Shown: positions 9,393-18,626, counted from the first letter of the stretch. The stretch: 64,000 bases of DNA from Methanosarcina barkeri str. Wiesmoor (GCF_000969985.1 NZ_CP009526.1:806001-870000); one strand, 5' to 3'. Translations and numbers: made by a program. The notes: generated from the letters alone by a model not told the origin.

Positions 9393-10307
9393 TTGAAAGA
9401 AGCTAATTCTCAAGCTTTGTTGGCATGCTTAGTAAATGTAAAATCCGCGTTTACCAGATTTTTCAGAGAAAAAACTGGATTTCCCAGATTCAAATCTAAG
9501 AAAAATTCTGTTCAATCATATCAAATGCCACAACATTATACCGTAAATTTTGAAAAGAGTCTTGTAAAACTTCCTAAGATTGGTGAAGTTAAAGCAATTC
9601 TTCACAGGCGGTTTGAAGGCACTCTGAAAACAGCAACCATATCAAAGACCTGCACTGGAAAATACTATATCAGTATTCTTGTTGAAGATGGAAAAGAACT
9701 TCCTGCAAAACAGGATTTTTCAGAATCTACTACAATAGGCATAGATGTAGGAATTAAGGATTTTGCAGTTCTTTCTACAGGTGAAAAGGTTGAAAACCCT
9801 AAATACTTGAAAAACTCTCTTAACCGGTTGAAAGTCCTGCAAAAAAGAGTAAGTAGAAAGGTTAAAGGTTCTAAAAATCGAGATAAAGCCAGACTGTTAC
9901 TTTCAAAACTCCACGAAAAAATTAGCAATCAGAGGAACGATTTCCAGCATAAACTCTCTTCTAAACTTATCAGCGAGAACCAAGCTATTGCGTTGGAAAC
10001 TCTGAATGTAAAAAGTATGCAGAAAAATCATTGTTTAGCTCAGTCTATAAGTGATTCTGCATGGAGTAGCTTTGTTATAAAATTAGAATACAAAGCAGAA
10101 TGGTTAGGGAAAACTATCCTGAGAATTGGACAGTTTGAACCCTCATCTAAACTTTGTAGTGTTTGCGGATATTATAATTTAGATTTGACATTAAAAGATA
10201 GAGAATGGGAATGTCCTGATTGTAATACAAAACATGATAGGGACATTAATGCTGCAATCAATATCAAAAAATTCTCACTTCAAGATCAAAATTTTATAGT
10301 TATTTGA
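9393..10307 (+). CDS. tnpB: TnpB RNA-guided nuclease (5' frameshifted)
   Basis: TnpB is the IS605 nuclease related to Cas12. The RuvC-like active site is complete: the first Asp in TIGIDVGIKDFAV, the Glu in AIALETLNVKSM and the last Asp in HDRDINAAINI. A four-Cys ribbon (CSVCGYYN...CPDC) lies between the last two. The open frame uses TTG 9393, but coding sequence in the same frame runs upstream to about 9201 (SLYRIYPNKDQKRLIKVHFG). ATG 9196 reads MLK and would join that frame if the AAAA run at 9201 had one more A. The protein has therefore probably lost its N-terminal wedge domain by a one-base deletion. Confidence 0.85.
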   Translation: MKEANSQALLACLVNVKSAFTRFFREKTGFPRFKSKKNSVQSYQMPQHYTVNFEKSLVKLPKIGEVKAILHRRFEGTLKTATISKTCTGKYYISILVEDGKELPAKQDFSESTTIGIDVGIKDFAVLSTGEKVENPKYLKNSLNRLKVLQKRVSRKVKGSKNRDKARLLLSKLHEKISNQRNDFQHKLSSKLISENQAIALETLNVKSMQKNHCLAQSISDSAWSSFVIKLEYKAEWLGKTILRIGQFEPSSKLCSVCGYYNLDLTLKDREWECPDCNTKHDRDINAAINIKKFSLQDQNFIVI

Positions 10308-10427
10308 CACCTACGGAACGCGGGGAAGGGCTTGGGGACTTGTTCTCAAAAGAGAAAGGAATGAACCAGGAAACTTCTCCCTCGAAACGGAGCCGAAAGG
10401 CGAAGAATTCAGGGAGAGGTAGTTCAC
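10290..10427 (+). ncRNA. candidate TnpB omega-RNA at element right end
   Basis: In IS605-type elements the guide RNA is encoded by the 3' end of tnpB and the right end. Here the segment from the tnpB stop to GGTAGTTCAC is GC-rich against an AT-rich background. It can form several stems, including CTCCCT (10377-10382) with AGGGAG (10411-10416). Position and structure are the only evidence. Confidence 0.5.
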
Positions 10428-11559
10428 GTCTCTATTTTTATAGGCATTCCTTGCGAATAGAAATTTCAGCTATCTAATTCTCTGAATAATGTAGCAAATT
10501 CTGATCGAACATAGAGATCTGAAAATGCAGAGAACGCAGAGTGTGTAAAAAAATTAAAAATATATACATACTAAAGAAAATGGAAAACTTAAAGCTGGAT
10601 AAAACCAACTATACAAAATTGAAAACTGTGTTTATTTCTCCCTTTATGCTTTATTATACTTTATTATACTTTATCATACTTTATTAGTTTCATAAATTTG
10701 CTAATTTTATTGTAATTCGAGTATTTCCAAGCAAAAAGCTTACAGCTGAAGAACAAAGTTGCTACACAGATAGACATAAACAACAATGCACATACTGAGG
10801 TTTGTATTTCGATTGGTGACGTCTTAGTTGCTCCTTTTTGTCTTCATATAATATTAAAAACGATTATTTTACATCCTTTTTAACATTTTCGGTACGTTTC
10901 TATTTTTAAGAGTTTCAAATCTGAGGGTTTGCCAAAATCAGTGAAAATGCTTTAAAACTATATTAAATGCCTATAATTCCCCTTTTAGCTACAAAATCAC
11001 ATTTAATGCCTTTTAAATCTCACCGTTTAATCTGGCTGAATACAAAATTCACTGATAAAACTTAAATCATATTATATATAGTTGGAATATTTATACTTTA
11101 TATGTTGGATAATTTATATTTTATATGACTTTTCACGTAAACTGTATGTAAATAGCAATAATGTATTGAATATTAAAATCGGGTTTTTTCCTTCATATTC
11201 TAATAATAGTCTTTTTAAAGGGCAAAAATGATCTAAAATTGCATTAAATTTATTTCAAATTTTTTTAAACAAATTTTTTTGCAAAACAGGCAGTTTTATC
11301 CAATGCCAGCAGGGTAGTTCCAAAAAAATTGTTTTAGTTCCTATCAAGCTGGTTCTTGCTCTCGAATATTCTCATTTTCCGGGTTATTTTTTATCTCTGG
11401 CAGGGTTGCAGTTTCTGCAGGTAATCATCTGATAAAGAATATTTCAATTTCGACTTTTTCCTCTTCTGTTAGCGGGCTCTGATGGGTGTAATACCTTCCT
11501 ATCTACAGTAAACCGCCGTTCTGGTTAATCGGGCGCGGTTCAAAGCTTCCTTATACCTT
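10428..11559. other. long intergenic region, no gene
   Basis: More than 1.1 kb of AT-rich sequence. A TTTATTATAC-type short repeat lies near 10647-10685 and TATATT/TTATAT-rich stretches near 11070-11130. No ORF with coding character was found. Confidence 0.5.
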
Positions 11560-11646
11560 CTACTCGAGTTCCTTCCTAAATTTAGTTCCTTTTCTTAGTA
11601 TGGACTGTTTGTCTTCTTCAATTATTGAGTTATCTTTGGTCAGCAT
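11560..11646 (-). CDS. possible 28-residue ORF or truncated gene
   Basis: ATG 11646 follows GGGAAGGTGATAAC, a strong SD. It opens MLTKDNSIIEEDKQSILRKG and stops at TAG 11560. Another frame just downstream reads YKEALNRARL, somewhat like ChaB's IYREAFNSAW. The ORF may be the head of a decayed small protein. Confidence 0.3.
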   Translation of the reverse strand: MLTKDNSIIEEDKQSILRKGTKFRKELE

Positions 11647-11784
11647 GTTATCACCTTCCCTGTTTCCTGCGGTTTTTCGTTTATCAATACTCTGCTTTTA
11701 TTATGTTTTTGATAGGAGAAGCAGTGTTTAAATTAAAAAGCCAGTACTAGTACATTGATTCCAAAATATGTCCAAAGTGAATTT

Positions 11785-11872
11785 TTGAAAGCCACTGAAA
11801 GCACGGAAGACACGGAAATAAGTAGTAAAGGTGTGTTTCTTCCGTGCTTTCCGTGTTTTCCGTGGTGTAATA
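11785..11872. repeat. CACGGAA-type inverted repeat cluster
   Basis: GCACGGAAGACACGGAAA lies upstream of TTCCGTGCTTTCCGTGTTTT, so tandem CACGGAA units face each other across about 30 bp. Similar short motifs occur dispersed in other prokaryotic genomes. The open frames crossing it look spurious. Confidence 0.6.
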
Positions 11873-12027
11873 TCCAGACCGAATCACTCCGCGGCCAACT
11901 GCGTTTTCCGTGTTGCAGAATTCCATATAACTTTAAAATAATATTTGCGTAATAGGCTGGAATTATTTTCTTATTATGCATGTATTTGAAAATCGATGCA
12001 CTGGTTTTAAAAATCCGAGTTTTTAAG

Positions 12028-12205
12028 TTCAATTATAAAATAGAAGTTTTAAGCTCAGTAAATAAGGAATCGAAATTTTAAGCTCAATAAAAAATAAAGG
12101 TTTAGAGCTCAATAATAACGAAATAGAGGTTTAGAGCTCAATAATAACAAAATAGAGGTTTAGAGCTCAATAATAACAAAATAGAGGTTTTAAATCCAAT
12201 AAAAT
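12028..12205. repeat. 28-29-bp tandem repeat
   Basis: Units of the form AAATAGAGGTTTAGAGCTCA + ATAATAAC repeat five to six times with decay at both ends. Non-coding. Confidence 0.85.
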
Positions 12206-12271
12206 AAAAATATAACTTTTAATTCCCTCAAAGATATAGAGCTCCTAAACTTAATTAAAGTCATGAGGCTT

Positions 12272-12628
12272 TTATGTGTTTTCCATGGGGAATGAATCGG
12301 TTATAAATTCTTTAAATATTTTTTTAGATTTTTCAAATCCGGTATACACTCCATCCAGGCGCTGCTCTGAGAAATTCGGCTTTTTTGACAGGGTGATACC
12401 GTCTAAGAGCTGGTTAAAGTTATTCTCCAGGCCTTTTATCTTTTCAGCTGGACCTTCATCCAATTCGGAAAGAGAGAGTTTTTCCAGATTATCCTCGAAA
12501 GTGTATTTGGCTATATCCAGACCTTTATTTACTCCTTCTTTAAAGTCTGAATAAGCCTGATGGTCTTTATTCTTTTCAATACAGGCATTAAATTTCCTGA
12601 TGAGATCCTTCATATTTTGAGTATCCAA
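12272..12628 (-). CDS. hypothetical helical protein, 118 aa
   Basis: A predicted all-helical soluble protein (KDLIRKFNACIEKNK, KYTFEDNLEKLSLSELD, GFEKSKKIFKEFITDSF). I recognise no family. A GTG at 12637 opens the frame, but it lies inside the SD. AGGAAGTGA matches the archaeal consensus and is five bases before TTG 12628, so TTG is the likelier start. It is monocistronic. Confidence 0.55.
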   Translation of the reverse strand: MDTQNMKDLIRKFNACIEKNKDHQAYSDFKEGVNKGLDIAKYTFEDNLEKLSLSELDEGPAEKIKGLENNFNQLLDGITLSKKPNFSEQRLDGVYTGFEKSKKIFKEFITDSFPMENT

Positions 12629-12933
12629 AATTCTCACTTCCTTTTTTTAAGTGATTTTGATTTGTGAAATCTTTTTCAGATTGCAGATACAAGAGTTTCA
12701 AATTTGTAGATACATTAAACAATGAGTTTAAACTATGATTTATGGATATTAGTTGTTATAAAATAATTAAATAAAGAGCTTTTCACACTTTGAATGATTA
12801 AAATGTTGTAATATTAATATTACTTTTATTATATAAAAATAGTATTTACAAGTATATTAATCTTTTGAGGTAAAATAAGAGACTGTTATATTTTCATATC
12901 TGACTAAAAATGGGAAATATTTTTCTCGAGCTT
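12629..12933. other. intergenic, nothing recognised
   Basis: AT-rich promoter-side region of the gene at 12272. No feature seen. Confidence 0.4.
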
Positions 12934-13185
12934 TTAGAAAGTCCTTCCATTATTCGCATAAATTTCAAGCATCAGAAACCTGTTTGCAACAAATCCAAAT
13001 CCGTAAATATAGTTTTTAGAGAGCTCCACAAAATTAATTGTAAGATACTCAAAAGAAAGCATTCCACATAGGGAAAATACTATTAATGCGGTTCTTGCTT
13101 GAGACTGAGTTTTAAATTTTAACTCGAACGCCTGATCGTGATCTATCGTACCTTTTTTAATAGTGTCATTTGTCTTCTTGGTACA
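12934..13185 (-). pseudogene. start-less coding remnant
   Basis: An 84-codon open frame has clear coding character (DHDQAFELKFKTQSQAR, ALIVFSLCGMLSFEYL, YIYGFGFVANRFLMLEIYA). The upstream limit is a stop codon and there is no plausible start before an internal ATG. The N-terminus appears lost. No family is recognised. Confidence 0.35.
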
Positions 13186-13389
13186 CTAACAAAAGGAAAT
13201 GTACTTTTATTAAATTCCCGAAGCTAATTATTTTTTCAATAATCGTTTTTAGAAACTTTATTCAGGAACATAAATAAGTAACTCAGGTTAAAGTTATGCA
13301 ATTAATATTTTCAATCCCTCTCAAGGTATATATTTGGCAATTATTGCTCTCAAATACTCTTATATACAACTAACCATAAATGAAAATAT

Positions 13390-13788
13390 ATGAAAGGATT
13401 TTCTATAAATATCGAAGAAGCCACTCTGGAAAATGGCAATTTCCGCAAGGTACTCTATACCTCAAAACATAGCCAGCTGGTACTTATGAGCCTCAAACCC
13501 GGGGAAGAAATCGGGATGGAAGTGCATGAGGAAAACGACCAGTTTTTCCGTTTTGAGCAGGGGAAGGGGAAGTGCATAATTGACGGTAACGAATACGAAC
13601 TTAGTGACGGTGTTGCAGTGGTTGTACCGGCCGGCGCGCAGCATAATGTCATCAACACCTCGGAAACGGAGGAGCTGAAACTCTATACAATCTATTCACC
13701 GGCGCACCACAAGGATGGAATCGTGCGTGCGACAAAAGAAGAAGCTGAAGCCAATGAAGCGGAATTCGATGGAGTGACTACGGAATAA
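13390..13788 (+). CDS. cupin domain protein
   Basis: A 132-residue single-domain cupin. The first motif (GEEIGMEVHEENDQFFRFEQGKG) supplies a His and a Glu, and the second (PAGAQHNVINTSE) supplies the last His of the metal site. Related small cupins include mannose-6-phosphate isomerase-like proteins, often annotated as oxidoreductase or sugar-binding. The substrate here is unknown. No strong SD is visible before the ATG, and TATATA-rich sequence at about -25 suggests a leaderless transcript. The tail is Glu/Ala-rich. Confidence 0.85.
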   Translation: MKGFSINIEEATLENGNFRKVLYTSKHSQLVLMSLKPGEEIGMEVHEENDQFFRFEQGKGKCIIDGNEYELSDGVAVVVPAGAQHNVINTSETEELKLYTIYSPAHHKDGIVRATKEEAEANEAEFDGVTTE

Positions 13789-13925
13789 CAGTTTATTCCT
13801 GCAGTGACTATTGAAAATATGAACTAAAATACTTTGTTTTTTATAAAAATTGTATTTTTTCTCTTTTTTGTTTTTCTCTTTTTTGTAATTGTAGTCTGCT
13901 TTGCCCTTTTTTAGTGGACATTGCT

Positions 13926-14214
13926 CTTGAACCTACTTTCGGCAGGTCGACATTAGGAATTTGAATAATTATCATGATGCCATTTTTGAACATTCACTTA
14001 CTTTATGTGAGGTTTAAAGCTGGTTAACATGTGGCTCAACTCCAACGACACATATAAACACTTAATCATTTTCAATTAAAGTTTAGTATGAGAGATTATG
14101 TTTGAATCATATGTAAACCTAATAACTACACACAATTAGGGTGCATAATTTCAAAATCGTTATCATTAATGATTATAGAAAATGAAATGTCAATCTACCG
14201 AAAGTCGGCTCGAG
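13926..14214. mobile_element. MITE-like element with 29-bp inverted repeats
   Basis: The 29 bases at 13926-13954 (core ACTTTCGG, GACATT) match the reverse complement of 14186-14214 at 22 of 29 positions. They enclose about 230 bp of AT-rich sequence with no ORF. The element lies between the cupin and the 3' end of the nitroreductase. No target-site duplication is obvious. Confidence 0.55.
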
Positions 14215-14237
14215 CATTACCTGTTAACGGGCGATAT

Positions 14238-15194
14238 TCAGATTATAACCTCGGACACAGGTCTTCTCAGGGATCTGGGAAGAGACTCTGCATATCCCAG
14301 ACGTAGTAAAAGCTGGGGGTGCATGTTGCCTGTGGACAATAGCTTTTGTAACTTTTTTTTGAGTTCCGGCACTTCGCACGGCTGATTGATGTGGGCGTTT
14401 TTGATACCAAGAGCTGTGGCACATAATGCCAACCTTTCAAAACTTCGCCCTGTATTGATCCAGGAGTTTATATCATCGTTTTCCGACAGTAAGACCATCA
14501 ACACAGACGAGCTTCTGATGTGTTTTTCATCCTTTTTCGATTGGCCCTTAGAATTCAAAAAGAATTTCATGAATAGTTTCCCTATGAAGCGAGGCGATGA
14601 CGGATTTCCCATGGCCTTTGAGCTAAGGCCATCACGATATCGGTTTGCTTCGGCCTCGTTGAATCTTATCCATGAAATCAGTTCCTGCATAAAATCCCGG
14701 TCATTCATCTGTATGCTGTTGCCTTCCTTAACAAGCCCTATTATCCCTTCTATTTTTTCCGGTTCAGTCACAAAAAGCACAGACACTCCCTGCTCTAATG
14801 GCAGTGATGCAAGCCTTTCCATATCAGCTCCAGGAATAGGTCTTCCATCATATTGTCTTCGAGTACTCTGCTTTATAGGGATAACATTGAAAAGCCAGTC
14901 ATTATTGGCTTTACCGTCTGCAAGCTCTAGATTTACAGAAATAGCCCCGTCCTCAAAAGAGTATCCCACCAGTGCTCTGTACCCTTCATGCTCGGCAGCT
15001 ATTACCAGATTCTCCAGTGCACATCCGAGGCTTATATATAGCTCCCTTTCCAGGGGGTCAACAACCGGGAGTCTCCTTGAGATATCTGGATAAATAAAAA
15101 CTGCATTCTCTTTTATCTTGAACTTCCAGGGCTGTGTATTGTGCCCCGAAGGAGCCATTACTGCGTGATGTAGAAGTTCTGTCATATCTGGCAT
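14238..15194 (-). CDS. Acg-type nitroreductase family protein
   Basis: A 318-residue FMN-binding nitroreductase-fold protein. The N-terminal motif HHAVMAPSGHNTQPWKF is the classic phosphate/FMN-binding element, and a C-terminal INQPCEVPELKKKLQKLL...PQLLLRLGYA segment closes the fold. Length and spacing match the Acg (Rv2032-like) group rather than short nitroreductases. The long frame begins at 15374 with a spurious hydrophobic extension. ATG 15194 is chosen because AGGTGAG lies a few bases before it. Substrate unknown. Confidence 0.8.
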   Translation of the reverse strand: MPDMTELLHHAVMAPSGHNTQPWKFKIKENAVFIYPDISRRLPVVDPLERELYISLGCALENLVIAAEHEGYRALVGYSFEDGAISVNLELADGKANNDWLFNVIPIKQSTRRQYDGRPIPGADMERLASLPLEQGVSVLFVTEPEKIEGIIGLVKEGNSIQMNDRDFMQELISWIRFNEAEANRYRDGLSSKAMGNPSSPRFIGKLFMKFFLNSKGQSKKDEKHIRSSSVLMVLLSENDDINSWINTGRSFERLALCATALGIKNAHINQPCEVPELKKKLQKLLSTGNMHPQLLLRLGYAESLPRSLRRPVSEVII

Positions 15195-15249
15195 CGGCTC
15201 ACCTGCAATGGTGTATAAGATGTTTATAAAGAGGGTTTTAACTATTTTT

Positions 15250-15345
15250 ACATTTCTTCCAGCAATAATGAAAAGGGAAAGATAAATGGAAAAGATAAAT
15301 GGAAAAAATAAACGGAAAAGATAAACGGAAAAGGAACGGGAAAGA
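15250..15345. repeat. GGAAAAGATAAA short tandem repeat
   Basis: A 12-14-base unit (GGAAAAGATAAACG and variants) repeats about five times upstream of the nitroreductase. A second set of ~15-base units (ATCCRCYGGGYAAA-like) lies at 15437-15495. Confidence 0.7.
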
Positions 15346-15565
15346 GAAATGCATAATCCAAGTATATATCTCAATATTTACGAGTTTGGCCTGTTATTAC
15401 CTTAAGAGCAAGACTTGGTGGATGAAACCACCAGATACCGAATCCGCCGGGCAAGATCCACTGGGTAAAATCCGCTGGACAGAATCCACGAGTTGTGGGC
15501 GAATTCTCGTACTTGTTCGGTGTACGCAGTGTTGAGAAGCTTGGAATCAAACTGCCACAATACTT

Positions 15566-16417
15566 TCACGTGACTATTCGAATGAATATGAAAATTAAGA
15601 ATGCCACCAATCCAGTCAGGTATATCCAGCGAATGTAAATTCGTCGATTTACTGTTCTTGAGTCTAACAATTTACCTGTTGAGTACAGAATAACCAGGTC
15701 CATCAGTAAAATAGGAAACAGATAAATCCGTTCTAACCAGCCCAACAAAAACGGCATGATACTTGCAGCAACTACCAGTAAGAAAGCTGCTCCGCTGATT
15801 TTCAATGCTTTTTCGCGACCAATTACCAGGGCCAGGGAACGTGACCCTGCCTGCCTATCACCTTCAATATCCATAGCGTCTGCCGCAATCTCTTCTCCTA
15901 AATCTACAAGCATTACTATAACCGCAAAAAACCAGACTATTATTTCAAATGGTTTGTTTACTGCTATACCACCAAAAATAAAAGTCATTCCAACCGAAAA
16001 GCTGACCATTAGATTTCCAATAAGACCAGCCTTTTTGAACCGCCAGTTGTAAAGCAAACCAACTGCCCAGACCAGAATAACTACTAATAAAGCCTCTAAA
16101 CTAATCAGGTAACTTGTGATAAGTCCAAGTATTGCCACAACAATGGAGAGTAAAACGACTTCTCGCTCAGTAACAAGGCCTGCTGGGAGTGGTCTTTCGG
16201 GTGCATTTATTCTGTCAATTTCGAGATCAAAATAGTCGTTAAGAATGAGAGACGTAGCCGAAATAAAAAAAATGCTTAGAAACCCCAATACAATTTCAGT
16301 TGTGGTAGGAAGTGTACCTAATGCCAGTAACTCTCCCAGTATCACGCATACTCCTGCAGTAAATGGCAGTTCAAAACGGAATAAGCGGAACAGCCCTAGA
16401 ATTTTCGGCCTAAGCAT
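15566..16417 (-). CDS. UbiA-family prenyltransferase
   Basis: A membrane-bound prenyltransferase of 283 residues. The first Asp-rich motif is NDYFDLEIDRINAPERPLP near residue 60, and the second is DLGEEIAADAMDIEGDR. Both bind Mg-diphosphate. About eight helices surround them. Archaeal relatives include digeranylgeranylglyceryl phosphate synthase, which adds the second lipid chain, but Methanosarcina genomes have several UbiA paralogues and the substrate is not decided here. ATG 16417 is preferred over 16489 because the fold begins there. No SD is visible, so it is probably leaderless. Confidence 0.85.
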   Translation of the reverse strand: MLRPKILGLFRLFRFELPFTAGVCVILGELLALGTLPTTTEIVLGFLSIFFISATSLILNDYFDLEIDRINAPERPLPAGLVTEREVVLLSIVVAILGLITSYLISLEALLVVILVWAVGLLYNWRFKKAGLIGNLMVSFSVGMTFIFGGIAVNKPFEIIVWFFAVIVMLVDLGEEIAADAMDIEGDRQAGSRSLALVIGREKALKISGAAFLLVVAASIMPFLLGWLERIYLFPILLMDLVILYSTGKLLDSRTVNRRIYIRWIYLTGLVAFLIFIFIRIVT

Positions 16418-16641
16418 AAAGGTATTATAAGTAATGGAATATTTTAATATTTTTGAGTGAATTTTTAATTTTTTTGTTAATAAGTACAAGATTATGTGAA
16501 GGCATTAGGAAAAAGGCTATCTTGATCTCGAAACTCAAAAAATCAAAAAAGTTTTAATAATTAGGTGTTAAAGAATATGGGCCTTCTAATTATACGCTCT
16601 ATTCATCTGTATGCTCTATCCATCCGGGGCACTATAAAGCG

Positions 16642-17277
16642 TTAGCTACTTTTTTCTCCTATACAGCACATCCAGTTTTTATTTTCTACTATATGTGTTT
16701 GTATATTTACGTATCCGGCCCTTTTTAATAGTTCCTCCAGTTCTTGCGGTGTATGTAGTTTAAGATTACCAGCTTTTACATACGGGTCATTTCTATCCTT
16801 AAAGCTCTGACTGGCATACATTTCGTTAAGTATCATAATTCTGCCGGAAGGTTTTAAAACCCTTTTAATTTCAGAAACGTTTTCAAGGAGGTTAGGCCAG
16901 AAATAAACAGTTTCAACTGCCAGTGCCAAATCAAATTTATTGTCCTCAAACGGAATTTTTTCTACACTTGCGTGATGTATCTCAACTTTACCGCTGTCTA
17001 TTAATTCTTTGTTAAATTCGATAGACCAGTTTACACAGTCATTAGAATAATCAATTCCAAACACTTTTCCTTCAGGTGCAAGTAAGGCCAACCTGTTTAC
17101 TGTTCTACCCCCGCCGCACCCAATATCTAAAATTACACTATCCTGCTTAATGTCTATTTTTCCCAAGCCCCAGCTTGTCAGCTCATAATGGCTGATATTC
17201 ATTTCGTCTGCAACTAGTTTACCTACCTCTCCGGAAGGTTTTCTGCATTGATTCAGCTTTCTAGAAAGTTCGCTCAT
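16642..17277 (-). CDS. class I SAM-dependent methyltransferase
   Basis: A 211-residue methyltransferase. Motif I is VILDIGCGGGRTVNRLA, motif II ends at FGIDYS, and motif IV is FDLALAVETVYFWPNL. The C-terminus (TPQELEELLKRAGY) is usual for the UbiE/Methyltransf_11 group. It is soluble and cytoplasmic. The acceptor substrate is not evident. The gene borders the 37-nt CRISPR relic but is transcribed away from it. The start has only a weak SD (GGAGTTAGTT). Confidence 0.85.
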   Translation of the reverse strand: MSELSRKLNQCRKPSGEVGKLVADEMNISHYELTSWGLGKIDIKQDSVILDIGCGGGRTVNRLALLAPEGKVFGIDYSNDCVNWSIEFNKELIDSGKVEIHHASVEKIPFEDNKFDLALAVETVYFWPNLLENVSEIKRVLKPSGRIMILNEMYASQSFKDRNDPYVKAGNLKLHTPQELEELLKRAGYVNIQTHIVENKNWMCCIGEKSS

Positions 17278-17348
17278 AACTAACTCCTTATAATTCCTAC
17301 TAGATAAATTTTATATTAATTCGTTTTCATTAAAAAAATCGGTGTATT

Positions 17349-17459
17349 GTTTCAATTTTTGATTTAGTGGATCTTGCTCGAAAATCAATAAGAATAGACG
17401 GCTTTCCCGGATACTGCCCAGTGTTTCAATCCTTGTTTTAGTGGATCTTGCTCACGAAT
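17349..17459 (-). CRISPR. CRISPR relic 1: two 37-nt repeats, one spacer
   Basis: Repeats at 17349-17385 (decayed) and 17423-17459 (GTTTCAATCCTTGTTTTAGT, then GGATCTTGCTCACGAAT) flank one 37-nt spacer. Read on the minus strand the repeat ends ATTGAAAC, the crRNA handle of archaeal systems. Confidence 0.8.
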
Positions 17460-17548
17460 ATTATCTTCAGGCATGAAAAGATACTGGTCAATAAAATAGG
17501 TAATCTTTTGTGTTATTTTTGATAGCCCATATGTTAATAAAATAATTT

Positions 17549-17935
17549 TTATTGTTTGATGGTATGATTAATAATCCATTCTTCAATTTCAGCCGGCTTC
17601 ATCTCATTTTCAGTCGCTGCAATCTTGACTATAAATTCTATCGTTTCTTGTGGAGTAGATGTAAGTGTATACCCACTATCCTCAAGAACAAAATTCATTG
17701 CTTCGTATCCTGTTCTTTTATTTCCGTTAAAAAACGGATGTCTTGAGACAATGGTATAAACTACAATTGCAGCATTTTGAAAAACGGTATTAGATTCCTT
17801 TATCATATATTCAAACAGTAACTCTAATGTAGCAAGAGATCTAATTGCAGGTGTATAATCGGCAGGATTCTCTTCTTTGTCATAGTCAATTACTCGTTGA
17901 TGAATTTTTAAGACGTCAATTAAGCTAATCAACAT
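17549..17935 (-). CDS. Doc/Fic family toxin
   Basis: A 128-residue death-on-curing type Fic protein. The active-site motif is HPFFNGNKRTG (His66), matching HxFx(D/N)GNKRxx. Doc toxins phosphorylate elongation factor Tu, while Fic relatives AMPylate. The compact length fits Doc. The gene starts one base after the stop of the upstream ORF, which has the size and position of its antitoxin. The pair lies between CRISPR repeat relics. Confidence 0.85.
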   Translation of the reverse strand: MLISLIDVLKIHQRVIDYDKEENPADYTPAIRSLATLELLFEYMIKESNTVFQNAAIVVYTIVSRHPFFNGNKRTGYEAMNFVLEDSGYTLTSTPQETIEFIVKIAATENEMKPAEIEEWIINHTIKQ

Positions 17936-17936
17936 A

Positions 17937-18188
17937 TCACTTTCTTCCGAGTGCGTCTAAGATCTCTTTGTCTTCTATGAGTTTCCTATCCAACCATGCA
18001 TCGAAATCTTTGACATGTGATTCTCTTCGTTCAGTGTTCTCTTCTTTTGGGAACATTGGTTTATACTCTGCAGTTTCTTTAACTTTAACAATGAGCCGTT
18101 TGATAATGGAATTATAAGACTCGTTTTCTGTGATCTTAAATTCTTTAAGTGATTTCTTTACATCTGGATCAATGGCTATAGTAGACAT
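17937..18188 (-). CDS. putative antitoxin of the Doc pair
   Basis: An 83-residue protein. The N-terminus (MSTIAIDPDVKKSLKEFKITENESYNSIIKRLI) resembles ribbon-helix-helix DNA-binding antitoxins. The tail (SHVKDFDAWLDRKLIEDKEI) is acidic and helical and probably binds the toxin. The stop lies one base before the toxin ATG, so the two are co-translated. RHH antitoxins usually repress their own operon; a TATA-like TATTATAATATG lies just upstream. Confidence 0.7.
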   Translation of the reverse strand: MSTIAIDPDVKKSLKEFKITENESYNSIIKRLIVKVKETAEYKPMFPKEENTERRESHVKDFDAWLDRKLIEDKEILDALGRK

Positions 18189-18265
18189 ATATTATAATAT
18201 GTTATAACAGAATATCAACATATGTATCATTTTTCCAGACACCCCACAAAACTCAAAACATCCCT

Positions 18266-18518
18266 GTTTCAATCCTTTTTTTAGTGGATCTTGCTCGCGA
18301 ATCTCTCAATTTTCATCTGTCTCAACCCTATCGAGTTTCAATCCTTATTTTAGTGGATCTTGCTCGCGAATGGTTATTAGGAGGAAGAAATGAACAGATA
18401 TTATCTTGATTTCAATCCTTATTTTAGTGGAAGCTACCTCTCGACTCAGGAAAAATTTCTTCGAAAAGGAGGAAATGCAAAGTTTCAATCCTTATTTTAG
18501 TGGAAGCTACCTCTCGAC
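18266..18518 (-). CRISPR. CRISPR relic 2: four repeats of two types
   Basis: Repeats occupy 18266-18302, 18335-18371, 18409-18445 and 18482-18518, with spacers of 32, 37 and 36 nt. All share the first 22 bases (GTTTCAATCCTTATTTTAGTGG-type, one G-to-A change). The first two then read ATCTTGCTCGCGAAT, and the last two AAGCTACCTCTCGAC. The second half has been exchanged or diverged as a block. Confidence 0.85.
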
Positions 18519-18626
18519 AGTCTACAGGGTCGTTTTCCCTTATTTACAGCAAATCCTCAGGTAACTTCAACTCTGAAAAACAGTATTAAGCGACTACATT
18601 AAGCGGCCATATTAAGCGGCTATTTT

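Larger units (their letters stand above)
9063..10427 (+). mobile_element. IS200/IS605-superfamily element, TnpB only (IS1341 type)
   Basis: The left end has a stem-loop (CTTCCG 9090-9095 with CGGAAG 9104-9109, enclosed by TCCCC/GGGGA) followed by GATGAAAGCCGTCAAC. A very similar motif, ATATAAGCGTCAAC, follows the left hairpin of the relic at 57.2 kb. tnpB follows. The right end finishes in a hairpin (CTCCCT/AGGGAG) and GGTAGTTCAC. There is no tnpA. Exact ends are inferred. Confidence 0.7.

Noticed and set aside
11733-12032. 99-aa ORF across the CACGGAA repeats
   Set aside because: Composition is random, the repeat explains the open frame, and there is no SD.
15299-15535. 78-aa plus-strand ORF over GGAAAAGATAAA repeats
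   Set aside because: Repeat-driven and in the promoter region of the nitroreductase.
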